Below the pieces are notes generated by a model that searched no databases, had not been told where the DNA came from, and saw only the letters and a program-made list of their open reading frames with translations. The translations under genes and the position numbers were made by a program. Below are positions 9,037 through 15,922 of a stretch of DNA of 64,000 nucleotides, piece after piece; positions within the stretch are counted from its first letter, which is position 1, and the number at the start of each line of letters is the position of its first letter. Source of the DNA: Bacteroidia bacterium (GTDB lineage: Bacteria; Bacteroidota; Ignavibacteria; SZUA-365); the NCBI GenBank assembly GCA_027493955.1, contig JAOSJT010000001.1, positions 1,599,131-1,663,130 on the forward strand, read 5' to 3'.

Positions 9037-9699
9037 ATGGATTCAGCAATGAATGAATCTTTACTTCAAAATCTTGAGAATGTTGAACAGGTACTCAAGA
9101 AGTCGTACCAGCAACTCATGGAAATTATGTCCAAGAGTGGTTGCCACATGGACTTCTACACTATTGGGACGGTCAAGAGGTCATTATCATTGGCAAACGC
9201 TTTCATCCTACTCATTCGGAACCAAAATTATTTTGTCCCATCTGCACTGCTTCGTCTTCAGATTGACAATTGTTTGAGATATCATGCGACTTATCTTGTG
9301 GCTGATCCGAATATTTTCGCAGAAGCGATTATGAACGGCGAAAGAATTGATCATTATCGTGATCGAACGAACCACAAGATGCGGGATGGCTACCTCGTTG
9401 ATTCATTGTCGGATAAATACCCATGGGTACGTCTACTTTACGATGAGGCATGCAAAGATGTGCATCTTTCGGATAAGCACCTTCTTTCGATATTCTCATC
9501 GACAGATCAACAATCATTTACCGCTCGAATTGAAGTGTCTCCATTTGACCGGTACATTGATTTCGACGAGTGGAAGCATCTGATTGACGACTTCACCATG
9601 ATCACTGTTCTCTTGAATACTCTCGTAGAAGGTTGGATAAGAGAGAAACGCTCAAAGCAGAAAAGCACTGGGTCTACCGAAATAATACCTGATGGGTAG
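9037..9699 (+). CDS. Unrecognised helical protein in defence operon
   Basis: 220 residues. A GGAGG run lies shortly before the ATG (9028-9032), giving a good ribosome binding site. The sequence is mostly amphipathic helix. It contains VKRSLSLANAFILLIRNQNY followed by ALLRLQIDNCLRY, an arrangement seen in DUF5677/HEPN-like helical proteins. I do not see a clean R-x4-6-H ribonuclease motif of HEPN toxins, so that link is only a suggestion. It ends the plus-strand cargo run, 38 bp after the nuclease-like gene. I do not recognise a specific family. Confidence 0.5.
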   Translation: MDSAMNESLLQNLENVEQVLKKSYQQLMEIMSKSGCHMDFYTIGTVKRSLSLANAFILLIRNQNYFVPSALLRLQIDNCLRYHATYLVADPNIFAEAIMNGERIDHYRDRTNHKMRDGYLVDSLSDKYPWVRLLYDEACKDVHLSDKHLLSIFSSTDQQSFTARIEVSPFDRYIDFDEWKHLIDDFTMITVLLNTLVEGWIREKRSKQKSTGSTEIIPDG

Positions 9700-9717
9700 T
9701 GTCTTCAGCGTACAACA

Positions 9718-9873
9718 GTGGGTTACAGGAGCATTGTTACTGAGGTATTAACCCTTTTCTTCATCACCTCCGACGATCTCGTCGATGTTGCCCCCATGCC
9801 ACTCGACGAAGCCCAGCGGCGATCTCGGATCTCGAAGCTTCTCCGGACTGTTGATCAGGGAGCACTGGCATGA
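9718..9873 (+). CDS. Possible small ORF overlapping the next gene
   Basis: A GTG at 9718 opens a 51-residue frame in the same phase as the preceding gene. It ends ITSDDLVDVAPMPLDEAQ and then a basic helix (RRSRISKLLRTV). The TGA stop overlaps the ATG of the next small frame in an ATGA arrangement, typical of translational coupling. An ATG inside, at 9796, could also start it. Helical composition and the coupled stop/start argue for coding; there is no homology to rely on. Confidence 0.25.
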   Translation: MGYRSIVTEVLTLFFITSDDLVDVAPMPLDEAQRRSRISKLLRTVDQGALA

Positions 9874-10103
9874 AGAGACCCATGCCTCGCCACGACTACG
9901 ATATGTCCGGTGACGTATACGAGACCACGTTGCAAGTTTTGGCCTTCAACGTCATGCGACTCGTGGAATATGATCGACATCAGACAGGGACTCCAACGTC
10001 TCCGATTGCTCCAAGGGGTCTTGAGGACTTTATTAACAGGGCCATCATGTATCTCGCCGCATACCACCGTCTGCGGAAGGAGGAGAAACACCACACTGCA
10101 TGA
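9870..10103 (+). CDS. Small hypothetical protein, 77 residues
   Basis: The frame starts at the ATG that overlaps the preceding small frame's stop, with GGGAGC about 7 bases upstream. The product has a compact middle (YETTLQVLAFNVMRLVEYDR) and a helical end (LEDFINRAIMYLAAYHRLRK), with composition like a real soluble protein. I recognise no family. Its place between defence cargo and recombinase suggests a mobile-element accessory protein. Confidence 0.4.
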   Translation: MKRPMPRHDYDMSGDVYETTLQVLAFNVMRLVEYDRHQTGTPTSPIAPRGLEDFINRAIMYLAAYHRLRKEEKHHTA

Positions 10104-10432
10104 GGAAGATGTTGGACGGCCCTACTCAGCGATGGGAGTTCTTCCTTGCTGGTCGTAGTCGCATCCGGGCCGTGTGGCATCGTTCGATCCATTGATTCCG
10201 CATGAAGTTCTTCTCAGTCTCGAAGACATGTGATCCGGATCGCAACGGAGATTGGGACATCAAGAGATCGTCACCGGGAACACTTCTCTTCGACATCAGC
10301 ATTGAGATCTCTGGGAAGTCAATCTCATCATCTGCTTCCTGAAAGAATTCTTTCTGGCTCCAAGGACACCAGTCATGATCTCCTGCAACAGAGTAGATCG
10401 CTTCCATGCTGTATGATGATGTCTGAAGGAAC

Positions 10433-10735
10433 CACAGCTTGGAACCAAGGATCTGATTTCAATGATACAGGAACTATGCACCTCAAAGGAATGAAACACC
10501 CCCATGGTAGACAAACAGAGTCCCCAGAGGGATCACAGCTTGGAACCAGTGATCTGATTCCAATGACACAGGAACTATGCACCTCAAAGGAATGAAACAC
10601 CCCTATGGTAGACAAACAGCTTTCCCGGAGAGATCACAGCTTGGAACGAAGCATCTGATTCCAATGACACAGGAACAACTGCACTTCAAAAGGGAGGAAC
10701 ACCCCTATGTCAGACAAACAGCTTCCCCGGAGAGA
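10433..10735. repeat. 101-bp tandem direct repeats, three copies
   Basis: The string CACAGCTTGGAAC begins at 10433, 10534 and 10635, exactly 101 bp apart, and the intervening sequence matches closely (GGAATGAAACACCCC followed by a GACAAACAG run). The third unit decays near 10700-10735. Identity looks above 85 percent between the first two units. The period excludes protein repeats and CRISPR. Role unknown. Confidence 0.8.
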
Positions 10736-10894
10736 CCCTTCACTTGGGGGAAGAATGGTGGAAAGCTTCTCGCCTGTGACGAAGAAAGGCCGCAGATGCC
10801 CGGATCAGGCACCTACGGCGGTCTGGGAGCGGAGATCTGCGGTGCCGGAGGGGGAATCAGGCCCCCTGCTCCTGATCGGTCTTGTAGGAGGCAA

Positions 10895-11113
10895 GAAGCG
10901 GTTGGAACAAGTCGAGCAAATCCTTCGTCGCACGTGTTGGTTGGGTAAAAAAGTTCGATAACTTGATAGTTCGGTGTACCAGCAGGGACAAGGATGTGAA
11001 GGATGAACCAGTCAGTCTCGACTCAGACTTGTCGTCAGAGGAGGGGTTGGAAGCGAAGCATGAAGTCCTTGGTTTCGGAAGTTGGGATGAGGAAAAAGGT
11101 TCGATATCTGTCC
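10895..11113. repeat. Pair of diverged ~70-bp repeats next to the inverted-repeat end
   Basis: Segments 10895-10970 and 11041-11113 are recognisably related. Read on the minus strand, both encode a peptide of pattern F-F-x-x-P-T-x-x-T-K-D-x-x-x-x-F-Q-P-L-L. The second continues directly from the duplicated recombinase fragment, the first lies just beyond. They look like successive old copies of a recombinase C-terminus or element end. Confidence 0.55.
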
Positions 11114-11769
11114 CACGCTGTCCACAGTTCAGGACAATCGCCGTTCTTTTCACCGAGAACGGCGATTCCGTTTCTGCACATCGTCGCTATAACTGCAATG
11201 GAGTCAAGCGGTTGGCGATACTCGACATGGAGAGCACCCTCTGTCCAAACGCAGTTCGAGAATACAGCGGAGGTGATCGTCCACCGAGTATCGGCATCTC
11301 CCAGCAAGAACCTGTCCCGCAGTGAGTTCTGAAGTTCGAGAATTTGCCTACCGATTCGGATCGAGTGTCCGTTCATCGACCTAAGGATTCTCAGATCTGC
11401 TTCGATCCCTTCGATCTCGCTCTCCACTTCTTCCCGGTAACTGCGATACTCAGTTGCAGAGATAAGACCGCTGAGCTTGTCTCGGTACATCATCTCGACC
11501 TGCTTGCGAAGACCCAGAATGCGGTCTCTCTCTTTGGACTCCTGCTCCTCCTTCAAGGCGTCCTGCTCGTGCGAGTTCGTATCGAGTGCTCTACTGAGGG
11601 TTTTAAGAACATCTTCGTCCAATCGTAGATTCTGAAGCCGATCCGCAATCGCCGAGGTTATCGATTCGTCCTTGATGTGAGGTCTGGTACACCGTTGCGG
11701 TCGCCCAGTGCAATGCCAGTAAAGGAATTTTCCCTTCTTGAGGTCGGCACTCATCGTGCGATTGCACTG
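11035..11769 (-). pseudogene. Inverted duplicate of serine recombinase 3' end
   Basis: On the minus strand this encodes the recombinase C-terminal region from the zinc ribbon's CNRTMSADLKKGK through GEKNGDCPELW, residue for residue identical to the complete gene at 12409-14043. It lacks the catalytic N-terminus. After the shared part it continues with a different 28-residue tail ending FMLRFQPLL and a stop. As it stands it is a 5'-truncated fragment. If the segment between the two repeat arms were inverted, this tail would become the end of a complete recombinase, so it may be an alternate 3' exon-like end rather than dead sequence. Confidence 0.8.
11121..11769 (-). repeat. Left arm of 649-bp inverted repeat
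   Basis: The arm is the reverse complement of 13336-13984. Every position I compared agrees and the lengths are equal. The outer end is TCCACAG at 11121 and the inner end is CACTG at 11769. Beyond both ends similarity stops abruptly. Confidence 0.9.
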
Positions 11770-11830
11770 AATACAATCTGAAAGGGTAGTTATTACATCA
11801 GCAACAACTACACTTTCAAATGGAGGTAAA

Positions 11831-12016
11831 ATGAAAAAGAAACCGAAAGACCTTTCTGAGTTCAGAGCGTTTCGGATTGTTGAAAACGTGAACCTGTCTG
11901 GAGTTGAACACAGACCTATTGACGAAGTCTGTTTCGTTCGATTTTCGGTGATTGAGGACTTCGATTTTGCCGAGACACGGATTCAGCCGATCAAAGAATC
12001 TTCAGTTTCAACGTGA
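11831..12016 (+). CDS. Small hypothetical protein inside inverted-repeat segment
   Basis: 61 residues, with a near-ideal ribosome binding site (GGAGGTAAA directly before the ATG). The product begins MKKKPKDLSEFRAFRI and is charged, with no membrane segment. It is convergent with the next gene and overlaps it by 26 bp. It lies in the 1.57-kb segment between the repeat arms, so its orientation would flip on inversion. Family not recognised. Confidence 0.45.
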   Translation: MKKKPKDLSEFRAFRIVENVNLSGVEHRPIDEVCFVRFSVIEDFDFAETRIQPIKESSVST

Positions 12017-12227
12017 TACGAGCAACGAGGATATCACTGCCATCAACAGTTCCGAGTTCATGAATCACATCGGTCACTTCCATGTCGCCATCTTTTCCGG
12101 AGAGTTTCTCCCCGATTCTGGGAATGATGGGTGTGAAACCAATCGGATACACTTTGTCGGCCTTTCCTGTCGGACCTGAAAAAGTCACAACATACTGAAG
12201 GTTCGGTGATGCGGAATTTGTAGCCAT
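11991..12227 (-). CDS. Small hypothetical protein, 78 residues
   Basis: I choose the ATG at 12225-12227 because GGAGATAAA sits directly upstream. The longer frame to 12317 has no such site. The product (MATNSASPNLQYVVTFSG, then KADKVYPIGFTPIIPRIGEK) looks like a small beta-rich protein. Together with the convergent 61-residue frame it is the only other content between the repeat arms besides the recombinase N-terminus. Function unknown. Confidence 0.5.
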   Translation of the reverse strand: MATNSASPNLQYVVTFSGPTGKADKVYPIGFTPIIPRIGEKLSGKDGDMEVTDVIHELGTVDGSDILVARITLKLKIL

Positions 12228-12408
12228 TTTATCTCCTATTAGTGAGGGTTGCAGGTCGCTCCTGCAAGCATGGGAAATTATGATTCCTTCCAATGCCATC
12301 CAACCATTCGTTTCCACGGAGATGGGTCAAGACTGAGCAGTATCATCAAGAGCTTCGACATTCGGGATCTGTGCCACCTCATATGACAGATCGCAAGAAT
12401 TTGAAAAA

Positions 12409-14043
12409 ATGCTGAAAAATCGCTATTTTAAAGCAAAAAGAATGCGAGTAGCAGAAAACAAAGTCCTCGGTGTACTGTACGCTCGTGTCTCCTCGCAGGA
12501 ACAACTTCGAGAAGGATACAGTGTTGACGCACAGCAACGCCTCCTTCGACGATATGCGAAAGAGAACGGCATCCGGATCGTTGAGGAGTACATTGAAGTC
12601 CAATCGGCAAAACTTGCTTCTCGGCAGAAATTCCATGCAATGATCCAGTATCTGAGGTCGAGAGAGCCGGAAGTTGCAGACGGTTCTTCCAGACTTGCGA
12701 TTTTAGTCGAGCGTACCGATAGACTTTACAGAAATTTCAAAGACTTCGTCACCTTGGATGACCTCAAGGTGGAGATTCACATCGTCAGCGAGAACATCGT
12801 GATCAGCCGTGATTCTCGTTCAAACGAGAAATTCATTCATGGCATCCAAGTTCTCCTTGCGAAAAATTATTTGGATAATCTCAGCCAAGAAATCCGAAAG
12901 GGACTAACTGAGAAAGCGAAGCAGGGATTCTATCCGGGGCATGCACCAGTGGGGTATCGCACGGTACGTGTTGATGGTAAAAGCCTCATGGTGGTTGATG
13001 AAAAGGAAGCTGAAGTTATCCGAAATCTTTTCACATCATATGTCAACCAGTGCCGTTCGCTCAATGCCCTGCAAGAAAAATTCTTGGGCACCGTCCTCCG
13101 TAGACCAAGTTCTGTTGACTATCGACTGACACGTTCCAACATCAGTCGGATTCTCAACAACCCGATCTATTGCGGTCAATTCATCTGGAAGAAGAAGCTC
13201 TATCATGGAGTACATGTCCCAATCATAGACAAAGCGTTGTTCCAGAGGACGCAGGAGATTCTCAGGGAGAACCAGAAGACACCGAGCAAGAACCGCACGA
13301 GGAAATGGGCGTACCAAGGTCTGATGAAGTGCGGGCAGTGCAATCGCACGATGAGTGCCGACCTCAAGAAGGGAAAATTCCTTTACTGGCATTGCACTGG
13401 GCGACCGCAACGGTGTACCAGACCTCACATCAAGGACGAATCGATAACCTCGGCGATTGCGGATCGGCTTCAGAATCTACGATTGGACGAAGATGTTCTT
13501 AAAACCCTCAGTAGAGCACTCGATACGAACTCGCACGAGCAGGACGCCTTGAAGGAGGAGCAGGAGTCCAAAGAGAGAGACCGCATTCTGGGTCTTCGCA
13601 AGCAGGTCGAGATGATGTACCGAGACAAGCTCAGCGGTCTTATCTCTGCAACTGAGTATCGCAGTTACCGGGAAGAAGTGGAGAGCGAGATCGAAGGGAT
13701 CGAAGCAGATCTGAGAATCCTTAGGTCGATGAACGGACACTCGATCCGAATCGGTAGGCAAATTCTCGAACTTCAGAACTCACTGCGGGACAGGTTCTTG
13801 CTGGGAGATGCCGATACTCGGTGGACGATCACCTCCGCTGTATTCTCGAACTGCGTTTGGACAGAGGGTGCTCTCCATGTCGAGTATCGCCAACCGCTTG
13901 ACTCCATTGCAGTTATAGCGACGATGTGCAGAAACGGAATCGCCGTTCTCGGTGAAAAGAACGGCGATTGTCCTGAACTGTGGAGATGGGGGGAATCGAA
14001 CCCCCGTCCGAAATGCAGAACCTGCAACTTGCTACGCTCGTAG
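12409..14043 (+). CDS. Large serine recombinase / integrase
   Basis: This 544-residue site-specific recombinase of the large serine (resolvase/invertase) family is the likely integrase of the island. The catalytic Ser is in LYARVSS (Ser28 from the first ATG), with the conserved REGYSVDAQQ downstream. A recombinase domain follows (GHAPVGYRTVRVDG), then a zinc ribbon with C308-x2-C311 and a later Cys pair, and a long coiled coil near 380-450 (EQDALKEEQESKERDRILG). The last 19-20 codons are antisense to ssrA (WGESNPRPK), showing that the gene was joined to the attachment site there; the native tail may be the one at 11035. An alternative start is the ATG at 12442; neither has a strong ribosome binding site. 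The 3' 649 bp are duplicated in inverted orientation. Confidence 0.92.
   Translation: MLKNRYFKAKRMRVAENKVLGVLYARVSSQEQLREGYSVDAQQRLLRRYAKENGIRIVEEYIEVQSAKLASRQKFHAMIQYLRSREPEVADGSSRLAILVERTDRLYRNFKDFVTLDDLKVEIHIVSENIVISRDSRSNEKFIHGIQVLLAKNYLDNLSQEIRKGLTEKAKQGFYPGHAPVGYRTVRVDGKSLMVVDEKEAEVIRNLFTSYVNQCRSLNALQEKFLGTVLRRPSSVDYRLTRSNISRILNNPIYCGQFIWKKKLYHGVHVPIIDKALFQRTQEILRENQKTPSKNRTRKWAYQGLMKCGQCNRTMSADLKKGKFLYWHCTGRPQRCTRPHIKDESITSAIADRLQNLRLDEDVLKTLSRALDTNSHEQDALKEEQESKERDRILGLRKQVEMMYRDKLSGLISATEYRSYREEVESEIEGIEADLRILRSMNGHSIRIGRQILELQNSLRDRFLLGDADTRWTITSAVFSNCVWTEGALHVEYRQPLDSIAVIATMCRNGIAVLGEKNGDCPELWRWGESNPRPKCRTCNLLRS
13336..13984 (+). repeat. Right arm of 649-bp inverted repeat
   Basis: This arm carries recombinase codons from the zinc ribbon to the attachment junction. 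It ends at TGGA (13981-13984), the last four bases of the tmRNA gene on the other strand. The distance between the arms is 1566 bp. Confidence 0.9.
13938..13969. other. Perfect 12-bp hairpin beside the attachment junction
   Basis: Arms AATCGCCGTTCT (13938-13949) and AGAACGGCGATT (13958-13969) flank an 8-base loop, 12-15 bp from the ssrA junction. The mirrored copy is at 11136-11167. No T-run follows on either strand, so a terminator is unlikely; it could be a recombinase accessory or folding site. It lies inside the recombinase coding sequence. Confidence 0.6.
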
Positions 14044-14336
14044 TCAGTCTTTTAGGTTTCGCCCGCGTACTGCCCGACAGACAGGACGTGTGCGCGAACT
14101 AGTCAGGAGATGTGTTTTGGCCCCCTCCCCTGGCGCTTGGGGTGCCTAGTCCGTCTTTTGCGACGTCACTTCCTTTAGCCGACGGGCGCGCCTCCGGAGG
14201 ACGTGGCGGTCAATTAAGCCGCCAGTGCGTAATCGTAGTTGGCAATTATACCAGTTGACACAGGATTAACGTGCTTATGTCAGGCACGGAACGCGTTTGC
14301 ATGACCCCGACATCCCGTCGAAACCATTGCATCCCC
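13981..14336 (-). ncRNA. ssrA: Transfer-messenger RNA (tmRNA)
   Basis: tmRNA rescues stalled ribosomes and tags their products for proteolysis. The 5' end GGGGATGCAATGGTTTCGAC starts at 14336, with the hallmark GGTTTCGACGGG. The 3' end has a T-arm (GGGGGTTCGATTCCCCC) and closes with CATCTCC, which pairs with 5' GGGGATG to make the tRNA-Ala-like acceptor stem (one G-U). The tag frame at 14214-14243 reads ANYDYALAA then TAA. CCA is not encoded. Length, about 356, is normal. The island recombinase is joined at its 3' end, which remains intact, as expected when integration restores the gene. Confidence 0.95.
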
Positions 14337-14350
14337 AGTATGGGTCTCAT

Positions 14351-14379
14351 AAAATACTGTACTCAGCGCTGCGAGGCAA
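14351..14379 (-). promoter_or_regulatory. ssrA promoter
   Basis: On the minus strand, TTGCCT (14374-14379) is separated by exactly 17 bp from TATTTT (14351-14356), 14 bp before the mature tmRNA 5' end. The expected start point leaves a short leader for RNase P to remove. Confidence 0.5.
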
Positions 14380-14542
14380 TGCATTTTCCGATGCACATCC
14401 GATGCGCTGGAAGTGTCGCGCATCCGCGGCGCAACGCGAGCATGAAGAGACGGAATCGCTCATGAGATACGGGACAATGGAAAGCGCTGGAATCCGGATG
14501 TAAGGCGGCACGGCAGCATACCGTCTCGTGCATGTCCGCTTG

Positions 14543-15421
14543 TTACGGCGCGAAAACCAGCCGGAGCAACACCGTCCGGTCCTTCCAGGACTGCTCCCCG
14601 ACCGCCAGCGTGTGCACACCGACGTCCAGCCGCAACCGCTCCGTAGGTGCGAGCACCGCTCCGAGCATAAGCGTCGCAGCGTTGTGCTCCGCGCCGTGTC
14701 CTGGGGCGCTCTCGAAATGCGCTTCCACGCGCGGCTGGATGAACGCGGAGAGCTGATAACCGATACCGCCGGCGACATGCAGATGCAAATCCGGATCCGG
14801 ACTGCGGGTATAGCCGTAATGGACGCCCGCCTGCAGGGTGCCCGCCACGCGCCGCGCGGCCACGCTCGCAACAAGCAGCTGATCCATGCCGAACGCCACG
14901 CCTTCCGCGGCTTCGAGCGGTACGGACACTGACGGCACCCAGGAGAGATTCCAATCCCCGGCCCCTTCGTAGAGTTGCATTTTCATGCCCATGCGCAAAT
15001 CCCCAAACCCGCTGCTGTACTCCCGCGGCGCACCCGCACAGTACTCGGCGCACCATTGCAGCTCACCCATGATGTCAATGTGCTCGGTGACGCCGTATGC
15101 CGCACCGGCGCTCAACACCTGTGAACGCTCGGCGTAGCCATCGGCGGGAAGGACGATGAGGCCGAAAGAGCCGTGCAGCACTCTGTCGGCGTACAGCGTG
15201 GAAAGTTCGAGCGTCCCGGCCCCGAGCAGACGGCTGTCCTCCACCATGAGGCCCGCGGTGCCGGCATCCTGCGCATGGAGGTCCTGCGCAATCAAGACGG
15301 TACCGAGCAGCAGAAGACAGGCGCGGAAGCCCCGTCGGAAGCACGATGTGCGATGGATTGAACGTGCGATGCTTTCGTGATATTCGAGGAGGTTGGAGGC
15401 GGGACGAAGGTGCTGTGTCAT
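14543..15421 (-). CDS. Outer-membrane beta-barrel protein (transporter-like)
   Basis: About 292 residues. After a basic N-terminus comes a signal peptide (ACLLLLGTVLIAQDLHAQ), then alternating short strands with many Gly and aromatic residues (GFGDLRMGMKMQLYEG, LQAGVHYGY, LSAFIQPRVEAHFES), ending with VLLRLVFAP, a typical barrel end with a near-terminal aromatic. It resembles the loosely defined 'MetA/phenol-pathway transporter' outer-membrane family; substrate unknown. ATG codons at 15433 and 15421 are both possible. I prefer 15421, with GGAA upstream, since 15433 has no ribosome binding site. The gene has its own strong promoter and a palindromic operator, so its expression is probably induced by a specific signal. 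Confidence 0.7.
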   Translation of the reverse strand: MTQHLRPASNLLEYHESIARSIHRTSCFRRGFRACLLLLGTVLIAQDLHAQDAGTAGLMVEDSRLLGAGTLELSTLYADRVLHGSFGLIVLPADGYAERSQVLSAGAAYGVTEHIDIMGELQWCAEYCAGAPREYSSGFGDLRMGMKMQLYEGAGDWNLSWVPSVSVPLEAAEGVAFGMDQLLVASVAARRVAGTLQAGVHYGYTRSPDPDLHLHVAGGIGYQLSAFIQPRVEAHFESAPGHGAEHNAATLMLGAVLAPTERLRLDVGVHTLAVGEQSWKDRTVLLRLVFAP

Positions 15422-15437
15422 AGAAAATTCCATACGT

Positions 15438-15483
15438 TATTTAGATCTGATCTAAATATATATAACAGGAACACGCATGTCAA
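15438..15483 (-). promoter_or_regulatory. Strong sigma-70-type promoter with overlapping palindromic operator
   Basis: On the minus strand, TTGACA (15478-15483), a 17-bp spacer and TATATT (15455-15460) make a near-consensus promoter for the outer-membrane protein gene. Arms TATTTAGATC and GATCTAAATA around a central T form a perfect 21-bp palindrome (15438-15458) that overlaps the -10 element and the start point. This is the classic place for a repressor. The arms resemble DtxR/MntR-type sites, but the regulator is not in the window. Confidence 0.7.
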
Positions 15484-15922
15484 GACCTTTTTCTCGTTAT
15501 ACCGGACACGACATATCCGAATTCCTGTGCGAATGGGAGCATGGCGGATGTGCTCCGCACCTCGCTCAGCCCCACGTCGATTACGGAAATCCGGACTTCA
15601 CTCCGCGAAGGCGGCTCGCGGTGACCGCTATGCATCGGCCGGGTACCGGGATCTTTGTCCGAGCACTTTCAGGCACGCAGTGTGCGGATCATACGGGTTC
15701 GGCAGGCTGCCGGGAGTGACATCTCGTGAATGTCACTCCGTTGCTCTCCCATGCGCCCGAATGACGTCACATGACTATGCGGTGCGGGCAGCGGCGTGAA
15801 GACGCCTCCTCCCTCCAGCACTACCGGACGATATGGTGTCGCCGCATTGTACACGGCGTTTTGCTTCCTCCCCAAATCCTGAGTCAGGCATCGGCGGAGA
15901 GCTCCCCGCGTACTCTGCAGGT
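15484..15922. other. Intergenic region, no supported gene
   Basis: About 440 bp lie between the outer-membrane protein promoter and the end of the next minus-strand gene. An 80-codon plus-strand frame at 15477-15719 has an AGGA upstream, but it overlaps the -35 element of the promoter and its product looks like random high-G+C sequence. I see no clear terminator. Confidence 0.4.

Larger units (their letters stand above)
10104..11120. other. Non-coding island segment with repeats
   Basis: About 1 kb has no convincing gene. It holds 101-bp tandem repeats (10433-10735) and a pair of diverged 70-bp repeats (10895-10970 and 11041-11113). Frames that cross the tandem repeats shift phase at each unit, since 101 is not a multiple of three, so I treat them as spurious. 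The 3' remnant of the duplicated recombinase tail reaches down to 11035. Confidence 0.5.

Noticed and set aside
10230-10595. 121-codon plus-strand frame through the tandem repeats
   Set aside because: Phase changes at each 101-bp unit and there is no ribosome binding site.
10433-10735. CRISPR array
   Set aside because: Units are 101 bp with no alternating spacer of independent sequence, only three copies, and no cas genes.
13981-14060. tRNA-like 3' end (GGGGGTTCGATTCCCCC with acceptor)
   Set aside because: It is the tRNA-like end of tmRNA, shown by the matching 5' GGGGATGC and the tag frame further upstream; not a separate tRNA.
15477-15719. 80-codon plus-strand frame with AGGA upstream
   Set aside because: It overlaps the -35 element of the strong divergent promoter and the product lacks any protein-like pattern.
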